DNA of 51,343 bases from an uncultured Clostridia bacterium (GTDB taxonomy: Bacteria; Bacillota; Dehalobacteriia; UBA4068; CALXSR01), in the NCBI GenBank assembly GCA_944391215.1, contig CALXSR010000019.1, positions 1-51,343 of the forward strand. Reading direction: 5' to 3'. The notes beneath the pieces were generated by a model. The model saw only the letters and a list, made by a program, of their open reading frames with translations, made no database searches and was not told where the DNA came from. Shown here in pieces: positions 8,767 through 16,479 of the stretch. Both the position numbers and the translations under genes were made by a program. Each line of letters starts with the position of its first letter. The stretch's first letter is position 1.

Positions 8767-9708
8767 TTACACAATTCGTATGTAAAAATAAGGGCAAACC
8801 TCGCTACAATAAGCGCATAAAACACATTTTTCCGGGTCTACCGTCGCTTTCCCATTAACCAAACGTAAGGCATTCTGCCCGCAACGGGCCACGCAGTTGC
8901 CACAACCTTCGCAATACTCTTCAATTAATAAATGCCTATTTTTTTTCTTTACCTGTTTTTCATAAGGAGATTCTTCCCCTAAAAGCCAGCATATATTATT
9001 GGCTACTTCTTCCTTTGTTTGCATCCCTACGGCAATCGCATGGGCATATGGAAAGGAAAAAGCCCATTTTAAGGCTTCCTTCGCTTTGGCGTTTAAGGTT
9101 CCGCCGCCAATTGCTTTCATTCCGTAAATCCCTTTGCCCTTTTCATAAGCAAGCTTTACTGCCGCCGCCATCTCCTCGATAGAGCCATCGGCAATGCCAC
9201 GGCCAGCCATATTCAGCATGGGGTGAATCACTTCAATTTCCGGAATTTCCGCAGCCGCTTTTACACAGGCAATATAATGGGTAGAAACGCCGACCGCGCC
9301 TATGATATTTTTCGCTTTGGCCTCTAATAAATATTCAATCGCCGGCCAATGTCCTTTTAACGTTAAAGCACTTTCCTGTTCGTGCAGCATAAAAATTTCA
9401 ATTTTATCGCGGTTTAAAGCTTGCCTCGCCTCTTCCACTGTTTTTTTCATTCCCTCATATTCATAGTCATACGATTTACTTGTTATAATCACTTCTTTTG
9501 ACCAACCTTTTAAGGCCTCTCGAATATAAGGATACGTTTCATATATTTTAGCGCTATCAATAAAGTTAATTCCTTGCTCTAAGGCATAACGCAAAACTGC
9601 CGCGCCTTCTTTTACTGGTAAATTTGCTTGTAATGGCCCTACGGTTAAGGAGCCAAAACAAAGCCGAGACACCCGATACGGCGTATTGCCTAATTGTTGA
9701 TAAAGCAT
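8767..9708 (-). CDS. Aldo/keto reductase with C-terminal 2x[4Fe-4S] ferredoxin domain
   Basis: This 313-residue protein has an aldo/keto reductase barrel in its first 250 residues: RVSRLCFGSLTVGPLQ, INFIDSAKIYETYPYIREAL with the catalytic Asp/Tyr pair, VIITSKSYDYEY with the active-site lysine, and a strand near LHEQE. A bacterial ferredoxin-type tail then carries two C-x2-C-x2-C-x3-C clusters (CEGCGNCVARC and CVLCAYCSEVC). Such fusions are common in anaerobic Clostridia; the substrate is unknown. It has its own promoter and lies between ireB and ruvX, where B. subtilis has no gene, so it is probably an insertion into the block. Confidence 0.88.
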   Translation of the reverse strand: MLYQQLGNTPYRVSRLCFGSLTVGPLQANLPVKEGAAVLRYALEQGINFIDSAKIYETYPYIREALKGWSKEVIITSKSYDYEYEGMKKTVEEARQALNRDKIEIFMLHEQESALTLKGHWPAIEYLLEAKAKNIIGAVGVSTHYIACVKAAAEIPEIEVIHPMLNMAGRGIADGSIEEMAAAVKLAYEKGKGIYGMKAIGGGTLNAKAKEALKWAFSFPYAHAIAVGMQTKEEVANNICWLLGEESPYEKQVKKKNRHLLIEEYCEGCGNCVARCGQNALRLVNGKATVDPEKCVLCAYCSEVCPYFYIRIV

Positions 9709-9725
9709 TCTTCACCTCTCATAGG

Positions 9726-9755
9726 ATTATATCTTATTCCATTATCTTATGATAA
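9726..9755 (-). promoter_or_regulatory. Promoter and inverted repeat upstream of the reductase
   Basis: Minus-strand TTATCA-18-TATAAT lies just upstream of the reductase ribosome binding site. The -35 region overlaps an inverted repeat (ATTATC at 9741, GATAAT at 9751) that could be an operator. It is independent of ireB, which ends in a terminator. Confidence 0.45.
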
Positions 9756-9805
9756 TATATTGTTTTTTCCTCACAGAATCATGCCTTGTTCCTATAAAAC
9801 AAGAA

Positions 9806-9837
9806 AAAGAAAGAGATAGTTTATGCTATCTCTTATC
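9806..9837 (-). terminator. Terminator of ireB
   Basis: On the minus strand the arms AGAGATAG and CTATCTCT are followed by a TTTCTTTTTCTT tract. It separates the alaS-ireB unit from the reductase. Confidence 0.65.
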
Positions 9838-9845
9838 CTTTTTAT

Positions 9846-10121
9846 TTATTTTACATCCTGCAAATAATGAATGACCAGTTCTTCTACCAAGTCATCCCGT
9901 TCCACTCGGCGGATCAAACTTCTGGCCTGTTTATGGCTGGTAATATAAGCAGGGTCGCCGGAAATAAGATAGCCTACTAATTGGTTGATTGGATTATATC
10001 CTTTTTCCCGCAAAGCATTATATACGGCTAATAAAACATCCCGCGGATTCAATTCCTCATCCTTGGCCACTTTAAAATGCATTGTGTTTTCCATGTTCAT
10101 TTCATTCATTTCGCCGCTCAT
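9846..10121 (-). CDS. ireB: IreB family regulatory phosphoprotein (DUF965)
   Basis: This 91-residue protein matches the IreB/YrzL family: [55 protein letters not shown] covers most of it. In Enterococcus faecalis IreB is phosphorylated by the PASTA kinase IreK and affects cephalosporin resistance. I chose the ATG at 10121 because it lies 7 nt from GAGGAGGTG; an ATG two codons earlier is too close. It follows alaS directly, the usual order. The N-terminal stretch [16 protein letters not shown] is longer and more methionine-rich than I expect; the threonine there may be the phosphorylation site, but that is inference. Confidence 0.9.
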   Translation of the reverse strand: MSGEMNEMNMENTMHFKVAKDEELNPRDVLLAVYNALREKGYNPINQLVGYLISGDPAYITSHKQARSLIRRVERDDLVEELVIHYLQDVK

Positions 10122-10252
10122 ATGCATACACCTCCTCAATTACCCGAACATATATTCTATTCGCTTTTCCGTACAAGAATCCTTTTTGTTTTAGAAATTT
10201 ATTGGCAAAACCAACTGCCTTGCCCGGCCATCATCTTTTTTGGCTTGGGGAT

Positions 10253-12907
10253 TTATTGAACAGCAGTCAACTGTTTTTCCACTTCCAAACAAGCAGCTTG
10301 CAAGGCTTCAGCCATTTTTTCTGGATTTTTACCGCCTGCTTGCGCCATATCCGGTCGACCGCCACCGCCACCGCCGCAAGCAGCCGCAGCAATTTTTACA
10401 ATATTGCCTGCATGCAGGGTTTTAATACCCAATTCTTTGGGACAACTGGCCACAATATTCACCTTACCATCGCTTACCGCCGCCAGCACAATAATCGCTT
10501 GCCCCATTTTTTCCTTACTCATATCCATCATATGACGCAAAGCATTCATATCTTTAGCAGCAACCTCTGTTATTAATACAGGAATTCCAGCAATTTCCTT
10601 GCAATTTTCTGTTAAATGCTGCATTGCTTCTTGCGCCAATTTATCATTTACTTTTTCTAATTCTTTTTCTAATTGTTTTCGTTCGCTTTGTAAATTTTCT
10701 ACTTTTTTCACAATTTCGCCTGGTACCGCCTTTAATACATTGGCCACATTTTGCAGTTCCTCTTCTTTTTCCTGCCAGTAATGGATGGCGTTCCATCCGG
10801 TTAACGCTTCAATACGGCGCAATCCGGCCCCAATACCGGCTTCCGATACAATTTTAATTTGTCCAATTTCCCCCGTCGCCTTACAGTGGGTACCGCCGCA
10901 TAATTCTCGGCTATAGTCGCCCATAGAAACCATTCTTACCACATTGCCATATTTTTCCCCAAATAAAGCCATTGCCCCCTGTTTTTTTGCTTCTTCAATG
11001 GGTAGTTCTTCCGTAACAACAGGATAATCAGCCAAAATCGCGTCATTTACTTCTTTTTCTATCGCGGCCAATTCTTCCGGCTGCAATGGAGCAAAATGAT
11101 TAAAGTCAAAACGCAAACGCTGTCCGTCCACCATAGAACCGGCTTGTTGCACATGGGTTCCTAGATGCCCACGTAACGCTTTATGCAATAAGTGCGTAGC
11201 AGAGTGATTGCGCGCCGTCGCTTTCCGGTTGGCCATATCAACCACAGCGTCTACGCTCTCTCCGACATTAATACTGCCTTCTACACTACATTTATGATAA
11301 ATAAAACCATTAGGCAGTTTATGAACATCATTAACCTGCAAATTGCCAGTTGCTCCTTGGATTACACCTTTGTCGGCTGCTTGTCCGCCACTTTCAGCAT
11401 AAAAAGGCGTTTTGGCCAATACAACGTATACCGTATCACCAGAATTCGCTTCTTTTACCAGTTGACCGTCTTTTACCAAACCCAATAATTGGGTTTGGCA
11501 AGCAAGTTCCTGATAACCAACAAAAGGGCCAACCGCAATAGAAGAAAATAAATTGCTTAATTCTACCGCTTCATCAAAACCATTTTCCGCCGAGCGCGAA
11601 GCGCGCGCTCTTTTTCTTTGCTCTTCCATCGCTTGCAGGAAACCGGCTTCATCCACCTTCAACCCATTTTCTTCGGCAATATCTTTTGCCAAATCAATTG
11701 GGAAACCATAGGTATCATAAAGCAAAAATGCTTCTTGGCCGGAAAAACCGCTACGACCTTCTTTTTGAATCGCCGCCATCATTTCCTCCGCAACCCGAAT
11801 ACCGTCATTTAAGGTTTCTTGGAAGCGTTCTTCTTCAATTTTAATTACCTTAGCAATAAAGTCTTCTTTTTCTGCAATTTCCGGATAGGCGTCACCCATT
11901 AAAGAAACCACAGTCGGGACAATTTGATAAAGAAAAGCGTCCTGCATACCCAGTTGTTTCCCAAAACGTACCGCCCGCCGTAAAATACGCCGCAAAACAT
12001 AACCGCGCCCTTCATTAGAAGGCATCACCCCGTCGGCGATCAAAAAAGTACAAGAACGCACATGGTCGGCAATCACTCGGAATGGAAAACCTTTTACCCC
12101 CCGGTCATAGGTTTTACCGCAAAGTTCTTCCACTTTTTTCATAATAACGGTAAATAAATCCGTATCATAATTGCTTTGGACATTTTGCAATACTGCGGCA
12201 ATCCGTTCCAAACCCATGCCGGTATCGATACTAGGCCGCGGCAAAGGAGTCATATTCCCTTCCGCGTCTCTATTATATTGCATAAATACCAAATTCCAAA
12301 TTTCAAGCCAACGATCGCAATCACATTTACCAATCGCACATTCTTCAGCATCGCAGCGGTACTGTTCCCCACGGTCAACCATAATTTCACTACAAGGACC
12401 GCAAGGACCGGTATCGCCCATTGACCAAAAATTATCCTTTTCCCCTAAACCAAAAATTCTTTCATCAGGAATCCCGGCAATTTCTTTCCATAACGCTCTG
12501 GCTTCCTCATCGTCTTTATAAACGGTAATGTATAATTTATCTTTGGGTAAGCCCAGTTCTTCCGTTAAAAAGGTCCAGGCAAAGGTAATGGCGTCTCTTT
12601 TAAAATAATCGCCAAAAGAAAAATTTCCCAGCATTTCAAAAAAAGTATGATGGCGAGCCGTTCTGCCTACCGTATCCAAATCGTTGTGTTTGCCACCGGC
12701 CCGAACACATTTTTGCGCAGTAACCGCTCTGGTATATGACCTTTTTTCCAACCCCAAAAAAGTATCTTTAAACTGTACCATGCCAGCATTGGTAAAAAGC
12801 AAGGTAGGATCATTATGAGGCACCAAAGAACTACTGGCTACTTTGGTATGACCATTTCTCATAAAAAAATCCCAATACTTTTGCCGAATTTGCGCGCTTG
12901 TCAACAT
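10253..12907 (-). CDS. alaS: Alanyl-tRNA synthetase
   Basis: This full-length 884-residue AlaRS charges tRNA-Ala. Class II catalytic motifs lie in the first 250 residues (TLLFTNAGMVQFKDTFLG; HHTFFEMLGNFSFGDYFK; DTGMGLERIA). The editing domain has the zinc/active-site motifs HSATHLLHKAL and CGGTHC. The C-Ala domain ends with a glycine-rich GGGGGGRPDMAQAGG. A GAGGAGGAG site precedes the ATG. ireB follows. I see no T-box leader in the 113 nt before it. An extra Cys-rich insertion (CDAEECAIGKCDCDRW) after the SEIMVDRG motif matches AlaRS of several anaerobic Bacillota. Confidence 0.97.
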   Translation of the reverse strand: MLTSAQIRQKYWDFFMRNGHTKVASSSLVPHNDPTLLFTNAGMVQFKDTFLGLEKRSYTRAVTAQKCVRAGGKHNDLDTVGRTARHHTFFEMLGNFSFGDYFKRDAITFAWTFLTEELGLPKDKLYITVYKDDEEARALWKEIAGIPDERIFGLGEKDNFWSMGDTGPCGPCSEIMVDRGEQYRCDAEECAIGKCDCDRWLEIWNLVFMQYNRDAEGNMTPLPRPSIDTGMGLERIAAVLQNVQSNYDTDLFTVIMKKVEELCGKTYDRGVKGFPFRVIADHVRSCTFLIADGVMPSNEGRGYVLRRILRRAVRFGKQLGMQDAFLYQIVPTVVSLMGDAYPEIAEKEDFIAKVIKIEEERFQETLNDGIRVAEEMMAAIQKEGRSGFSGQEAFLLYDTYGFPIDLAKDIAEENGLKVDEAGFLQAMEEQRKRARASRSAENGFDEAVELSNLFSSIAVGPFVGYQELACQTQLLGLVKDGQLVKEANSGDTVYVVLAKTPFYAESGGQAADKGVIQGATGNLQVNDVHKLPNGFIYHKCSVEGSINVGESVDAVVDMANRKATARNHSATHLLHKALRGHLGTHVQQAGSMVDGQRLRFDFNHFAPLQPEELAAIEKEVNDAILADYPVVTEELPIEEAKKQGAMALFGEKYGNVVRMVSMGDYSRELCGGTHCKATGEIGQIKIVSEAGIGAGLRRIEALTGWNAIHYWQEKEEELQNVANVLKAVPGEIVKKVENLQSERKQLEKELEKVNDKLAQEAMQHLTENCKEIAGIPVLITEVAAKDMNALRHMMDMSKEKMGQAIIVLAAVSDGKVNIVASCPKELGIKTLHAGNIVKIAAAACGGGGGGRPDMAQAGGKNPEKMAEALQAACLEVEKQLTAVQ

Positions 12908-13020
12908 TTCTTTTCTCCTCCTCGACGAACTTTCCGCAAAAAGTCATTTTATCCACTAATTTCTTTATTTTATCACGTTTTTTTGCATTTGCCCATATCT
13001 ACGAGGAAAAATATAATAAT

Positions 13021-14061
13021 TTATTCTTCTTGCCAAGCCACATATTTCGAATAGGTAAAGCCAATGACAATTTTTAACATAGCCACAACCGGTACGCCAA
13101 AAACCATGCCGGCAATGCCAAACCAGTATCCCCCTAATAAAACGGCAAAAATAATCAACAAAGGGTGTAGGCCAATTTTTTCCCCTACAATTTTAGGAGT
13201 TAATAAATTTTCTAACTGCTGGATGAAAATAAAAACAATGATCACAATAATCGCCATTTTTTGCGATTGCGCCAAAGCCAACCAAACAGCGGGAATAGCG
13301 CCCAAAACCGGGCCAAAATATGGAATTAAGTCCATAATGCCGGCAAAAATACCAATGGCTAAAGCATACTTCATGCCAAAAAGCCATAAAGCAATAGTTA
13401 CCAAAACCCCAACAATACAAGAAACCAGCACATAACCTTGAATAAATTGCTTTAACAAATGATCGATTTCCGATGCCAAATACAAACAATTTTCTCTTAT
13501 TTTTGGCGGCAACCAGGAAGCGATCATTTTACCAATCGCCTCCCGGTCTCGCAATATATAATAGGCCAAAACAGGCGCCAATAACAAAGAAAAGAAATCG
13601 CCTATCATACCGATCACGGTATTGGTACTGTTTTTGCCCCAGGCTGCTAAAGTATCCTCCAAATGGGATACACTTTCTTCTAAACCTTGTTTTAAACTTT
13701 CCGGCAAACTAAGTTTTTGGAAATTATCCATAAAAGATTGCCACCAAAAAGTAAATTTTTGCCAGTAAACAGGCAAGTCCGCAATAAGTATTTCCACCTC
13801 TTTCGCCATTTGCGGCCAAGCCCAAAAAACAATGATAAAGCCCAATAATAAAATACCGCCATAAATAATCACCATGGCAGCGGGCAAAGAAATCTTTCTT
13901 TTTTCAAACCATTTTACCAATGGTAATAATAAGTATGCCAAAATTGCGCCACCGATAAAAGGTAACGCAACTACTTTCAAATTAAAAAAAATAAAAATAC
14001 AACCCAAGAGTCCAATAAATAATAAAATACGGATAAAATTCTTCTTACTGCTTTTTCGCAC
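13021..14061 (-). CDS. AI-2E family membrane transporter (YrrI-like)
   Basis: This 346-residue protein has about seven or eight membrane helices and the AI-2E/PerM pattern: paired N-terminal helices, a long amphipathic region (residues about 90-150), then LAYYILRDREAIGKM, GYVLVSCIVGVL and IMDLIPYFGPVLGAIPAVWLAL. A C-terminal helix pair closes with IAGMVFGVPVVAMLKI. It lies upstream of alaS, as yrrI does in B. subtilis. Despite the family name, most members are thought to be ion exporters or of unknown substrate. The start is a GTG preceded by AAGGGG. That site sits only a few bases after a terminator hairpin. Confidence 0.88.
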   Translation of the reverse strand: MRKSSKKNFIRILLFIGLLGCIFIFFNLKVVALPFIGGAILAYLLLPLVKWFEKRKISLPAAMVIIYGGILLLGFIIVFWAWPQMAKEVEILIADLPVYWQKFTFWWQSFMDNFQKLSLPESLKQGLEESVSHLEDTLAAWGKNSTNTVIGMIGDFFSLLLAPVLAYYILRDREAIGKMIASWLPPKIRENCLYLASEIDHLLKQFIQGYVLVSCIVGVLVTIALWLFGMKYALAIGIFAGIMDLIPYFGPVLGAIPAVWLALAQSQKMAIIVIIVFIFIQQLENLLTPKIVGEKIGLHPLLIIFAVLLGGYWFGIAGMVFGVPVVAMLKIVIGFTYSKYVAWQEE

Positions 14062-14074
14062 AACCGTTACCCCT

Positions 14075-14102
14075 TAAAAAGCCCCGCACGCGCAGGGCTT
14101 AT
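14075..14102 (-). terminator. Terminator hairpin directly before the AI-2E start codon
   Basis: On the minus strand AAGCCCTGC-GCGT-GCGGGGCTTTTT forms a GC-rich stem followed by five Ts, then AAGGGG and the GTG start of the transporter. It ends the upstream small-gene transcript and leaves almost no room for a separate promoter. Confidence 0.8.
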
Positions 14103-14127
14103 TATTGTTAATAAAATTGTTGTCCTT

Positions 14128-14213
14128 CTAACCGCTTTTGCCCCTTTTCCCCAAGCCAGGGCCGTTTCGCCTATTTTGCGCCGTCTTTTTCTATACTTCC
14201 TGAATGAATGCCA
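14128..14213 (-). repeat. Gene-end echo after the 66-residue basic protein
   Basis: This is a diverged copy of the preceding gene's last 85 nt, offset by 106 nt. CGCCTATTTTGCGCCGTC at 14168 matches CGCCTATTTTGTGCGCCGTC at 14274. Translated, it reads KKTAQNRRNGPG...stop, against KKTAHKIGEIAM...stop in the gene. It lies between the gene and the terminator. Confidence 0.8.
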
Positions 14214-14226
14214 GACCATGAAATCA

Positions 14227-14427
14227 TTATTTTAAGCGGTTTTCCAAACGCTCTTCCCAATCCATGGCTATCTCGCCTATTTTGTGCGCCGTCTTTTTGG
14301 TATCCTTCATGGTTTGGCTACTAATTTTTTGCATTTTTTTCACTCTTTTGCGCCCCAAAACATCAGTCAGTATCCCCATGCTCGTACCTACAATCATGGC
14401 CTTTAAATTATTCTGTTTTTTCATCAT
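14227..14427 (-). CDS. Small basic protein of unknown function
   Basis: This 66-residue protein begins MMKKQNNLKAMIVGTSMGI, a short glycine-containing hydrophobic segment, then a strongly basic helical part (GRKRVKKMQKISS) and an amphipathic C-terminus (WEERLENRLK). The layout resembles small YtxH-like envelope proteins, but I do not recognise a family. The ATG at 14427 lies 8 nt from GGAGG. It overlaps the zinc-ribbon gene upstream by 20 nt, so the two are probably translationally coupled. Confidence 0.65.
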   Translation of the reverse strand: MMKKQNNLKAMIVGTSMGILTDVLGRKRVKKMQKISSQTMKDTKKTAHKIGEIAMDWEERLENRLK

Positions 14428-14599
14428 TATCACCCCCTCCCATCATTTGCTCTTGCCAATATTGCACCAAATTGCCATCTTCATCTACCTGATAGGCTCT
14501 TTGCTGATCATCAAATTCTATCAAACAATTCCAACAAAAATATTGTTCTGGACCGATTTTCCCGGTCGTTCTACCGTGACAAACAGGGCATGTTAACAT
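14408..14599 (-). CDS. Small zinc-ribbon protein
   Basis: This 63-residue protein begins MLTCPVCHGRTTGKIGPEQYFCWNCLIEF, a compact two-knuckle zinc ribbon (CPVC and CWNC), and continues with an acidic tail (YQVDEDGNLVQYW). Similar uncharacterised proteins occur in Clostridia. No enzymatic motif is visible, and a nucleic-acid or protein-binding role is only a guess. It is followed by the overlapping 66-residue basic protein and preceded closely by the PRC-barrel gene, so the three probably form one transcript ending at the terminator near 14090. Confidence 0.7.
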   Translation of the reverse strand: MLTCPVCHGRTTGKIGPEQYFCWNCLIEFDDQQRAYQVDEDGNLVQYWQEQMMGGGDNDEKTE

Positions 14600-14610
14600 C
14601 GTATCGCTCC

Positions 14611-15099
14611 TTAACTCAAATTTTCCCGATCTTGTTGAAAATTCGTCATAAAACCATGGGTGCTATTAATCCGCACCTCTTGCCAAGGTAAAAAAGTCCT
14701 TCCCTGGCTCAAATCATTTACCAATCCCCCGGAAATTTCCAACCCGCTTAAATTTCCTTGCGGGTATTCTAATAACACATCGGCCACCGTACCAAAATCT
14801 GCTCCTTTGGCGTCATACACCTTAGCACCAAGCCAATCTTGTTGTAAAAGAGCATGGTATTGCTTTTGGTTTTTTTGTAACACTTTTTTATTTTCAACCG
14901 AGATTCCCTTCGGGGATAAAACGGACACGGCATGATATGGTAAAAATTTATTGGTTTTCCAAAGGCCAGTATTGGAAACAATAAAACCTAGCAATTTTCC
15001 GGTACTATGTTCTACAACCAAGTCTTCCACTTGCGCAATTTTTTTTTGTTCTTCTAAGGCAAACACCGGCATGCCTTTTAATTCTCGACCTTTGTACAT
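14611..15099 (-). CDS. PRC-barrel domain protein
   Basis: This 162-residue protein starts MYKGRELKGMPVFALEEQKKIAQVEDLVVEHSTGKLLGFIV, a PRC-barrel module. A second, similar module begins near residue 85 (LGAKVYDAKGADFGTVADVLLEYPQGNLSGLEIS). PRC barrels mediate protein or RNA contacts, and the family is common near alaS/mnmA in Bacillota without an assigned role. I chose the ATG at 15099 because GGAGGA lies upstream; the longer frame to 15135 has no site. It leads the small-gene transcript that ends before the AI-2E gene. Confidence 0.8.
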   Translation of the reverse strand: MYKGRELKGMPVFALEEQKKIAQVEDLVVEHSTGKLLGFIVSNTGLWKTNKFLPYHAVSVLSPKGISVENKKVLQKNQKQYHALLQQDWLGAKVYDAKGADFGTVADVLLEYPQGNLSGLEISGGLVNDLSQGRTFLPWQEVRINSTHGFMTNFQQDRENLS

Positions 15100-15283
15100 T
15101 TTTTTCCTCCTTTGCTTGTTCTTGCAGGCAAACATTGCCCTATTTTTTATTTTCAGCCTTTTACGGGCCTGTTTTTTCTCTTTTTATTTTGTAAAGCAAA
15201 CCGTTGTCCCACTTTTCCATTTTCAACATTTGCTTCTACTTGTATCTTCTTCGTTTGTCTTTGCTATTATCTCCAAAAAGGCA

Positions 15284-15314
15284 TAAAAAAAACCGCCTTC
15301 CAAGCGGTTTTTTC
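15284..15314 (-). terminator. Terminator of mnmA
   Basis: AAAACCGCTTGG-AA-GGCGGTTTT is an interrupted GC stem followed by a long T-run on the minus strand, 30 nt after the mnmA stop. The plus strand also ends in Ts. Confidence 0.85.
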
Positions 15315-15344
15315 TTCCAGTATTAGAAAATTTTTATTTTCTTT

Positions 15345-16367
15345 TTATTGTATCATACCGCCGCCTAAAAGGCGGTTTCCATCATAAAATACAGCCGATT
15401 GCCCTTTTGCAACCGCTTTTTGCTTTTCTTGAAACAAAACCAAAACGCCATCCGCCCTTTTTTGCAAAACAGCGTCAGCGGGTGGACTTTTATAACGATA
15501 CTTTACCTGTACTGCTAAAGAATCCTCTCCGGTCCACGGGATATGCCAATAAATATCTTTTACCAGGCAAGTAGCAACGGCTAAATCCTCTTCTTTGCCA
15601 ATCACCACTTGATTGGTCTGCGGTAAAAGATCCACCACATAAGCCGGATAACCCAAAGCGAGTCCCAGCCCTTTTCGCTGCCCTACGGTGTAAAACGGCA
15701 ATCCTTTATGTTGTCCCAAAACATGGCCTGCCGGATCCACAAAATTCCCCGGAGCAAAGGAAAATCCATTTTGCCGGTAAAAAGCACGATAATCTCCATT
15801 GGGAATAAAACAAATATCCTGGCTTTCTCCCTTACTAGCAGAAATAAATCCCTCTTTTATCATGGATTCTTTCACTTCTTTTTTCAGATATTCTCCTAAT
15901 GGGAATAATAAATAAGGAAAAATTTCCGGACGAATCGGATATAAAAAGTAGCTTTGATCTTTTTTTTCATCTTTCGCTTTTGCTAAATAATATTGGCCCG
16001 CCTTATCCTGCTGCATTTGCACATAATGTCCTGTGGCAAAAAAATCGCAATTTAATTTTTCCCGAAAAGCGTAAAGCAAGTCAAATTTAATAAAACGGTT
16101 GCATTGCACACAGGGGTTTGGGGTACGGCCATTTTCATATTCTTGTAAAAATGGCTGCACCACATGGCTTTGAAAAGCCTTTTTGCAATTTACCACTTCA
16201 TGTTCTATTTGTAATTTTTGGCATAAAATAGCCGCTTCTTCCGCTGGCTTTTCACTTTCCGCTATCATGGTAATCCCTTTTACCAGAAAACCCTGCCGCA
16301 ATAGAGAAAGAGCGCAAAAAGCGGAGTCCATGCCGCCGCTCATGGCGACTAAAACCTTCTTTTTCAT
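15345..16367 (-). CDS. mnmA: tRNA-specific 2-thiouridylase MnmA
   Basis: This 340-residue protein makes the 2-thiolation of U34 in Lys, Glu and Gln tRNAs. The PP-loop motif is AMSGGMDSAF near the N-terminus; Met replaces the usual Val, which is tolerated. The two catalytic cysteines are in TPNPCVQCNRFIKF and ESQDICFIPNGDY, and the FATGHYVQ and VGQRKGLGLALG motifs are intact. The start has GAGGAT a few bases upstream, within an echo of the rarA gene end. No sulfur-donor desulfurase gene lies alongside. It ends at a strong terminator. Confidence 0.95.
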   Translation of the reverse strand: MKKKVLVAMSGGMDSAFCALSLLRQGFLVKGITMIAESEKPAEEAAILCQKLQIEHEVVNCKKAFQSHVVQPFLQEYENGRTPNPCVQCNRFIKFDLLYAFREKLNCDFFATGHYVQMQQDKAGQYYLAKAKDEKKDQSYFLYPIRPEIFPYLLFPLGEYLKKEVKESMIKEGFISASKGESQDICFIPNGDYRAFYRQNGFSFAPGNFVDPAGHVLGQHKGLPFYTVGQRKGLGLALGYPAYVVDLLPQTNQVVIGKEEDLAVATCLVKDIYWHIPWTGEDSLAVQVKYRYKSPPADAVLQKRADGVLVLFQEKQKAVAKGQSAVFYDGNRLLGGGMIQ

Positions 16368-16479
16368 GCTTTTTTCATCCTCATGTTCCTTTTCCCACCA
16401 AGTGGCGAATCTATCTTTCCTGTTTATTCTCTTCCTTGTTCCTTTTGTTATGAAACAGCAAACTGCGCTTTCCCATTTT
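16368..16479 (-). repeat. Gene-end echo: two diverged copies of the rarA 3' end
   Basis: Two units follow the rarA stop. The nearer (from 16424) translates FAVS-stop-QKEQGRE-stop, against the true end LTAWWQTEQEE-stop. The farther (from 16378) reads KDRFATWWEKEHEDE against KERLTAWWQTEQEE and stays open into the mnmA start, which it supplies with GAGGAT. Both are direct copies in the rarA orientation. Confidence 0.85.

Noticed and set aside
10082..10857. Plus-strand frames opposite ireB and alaS
   Set aside because: Antisense to well-conserved genes, with composition typical of reverse-strand reading.
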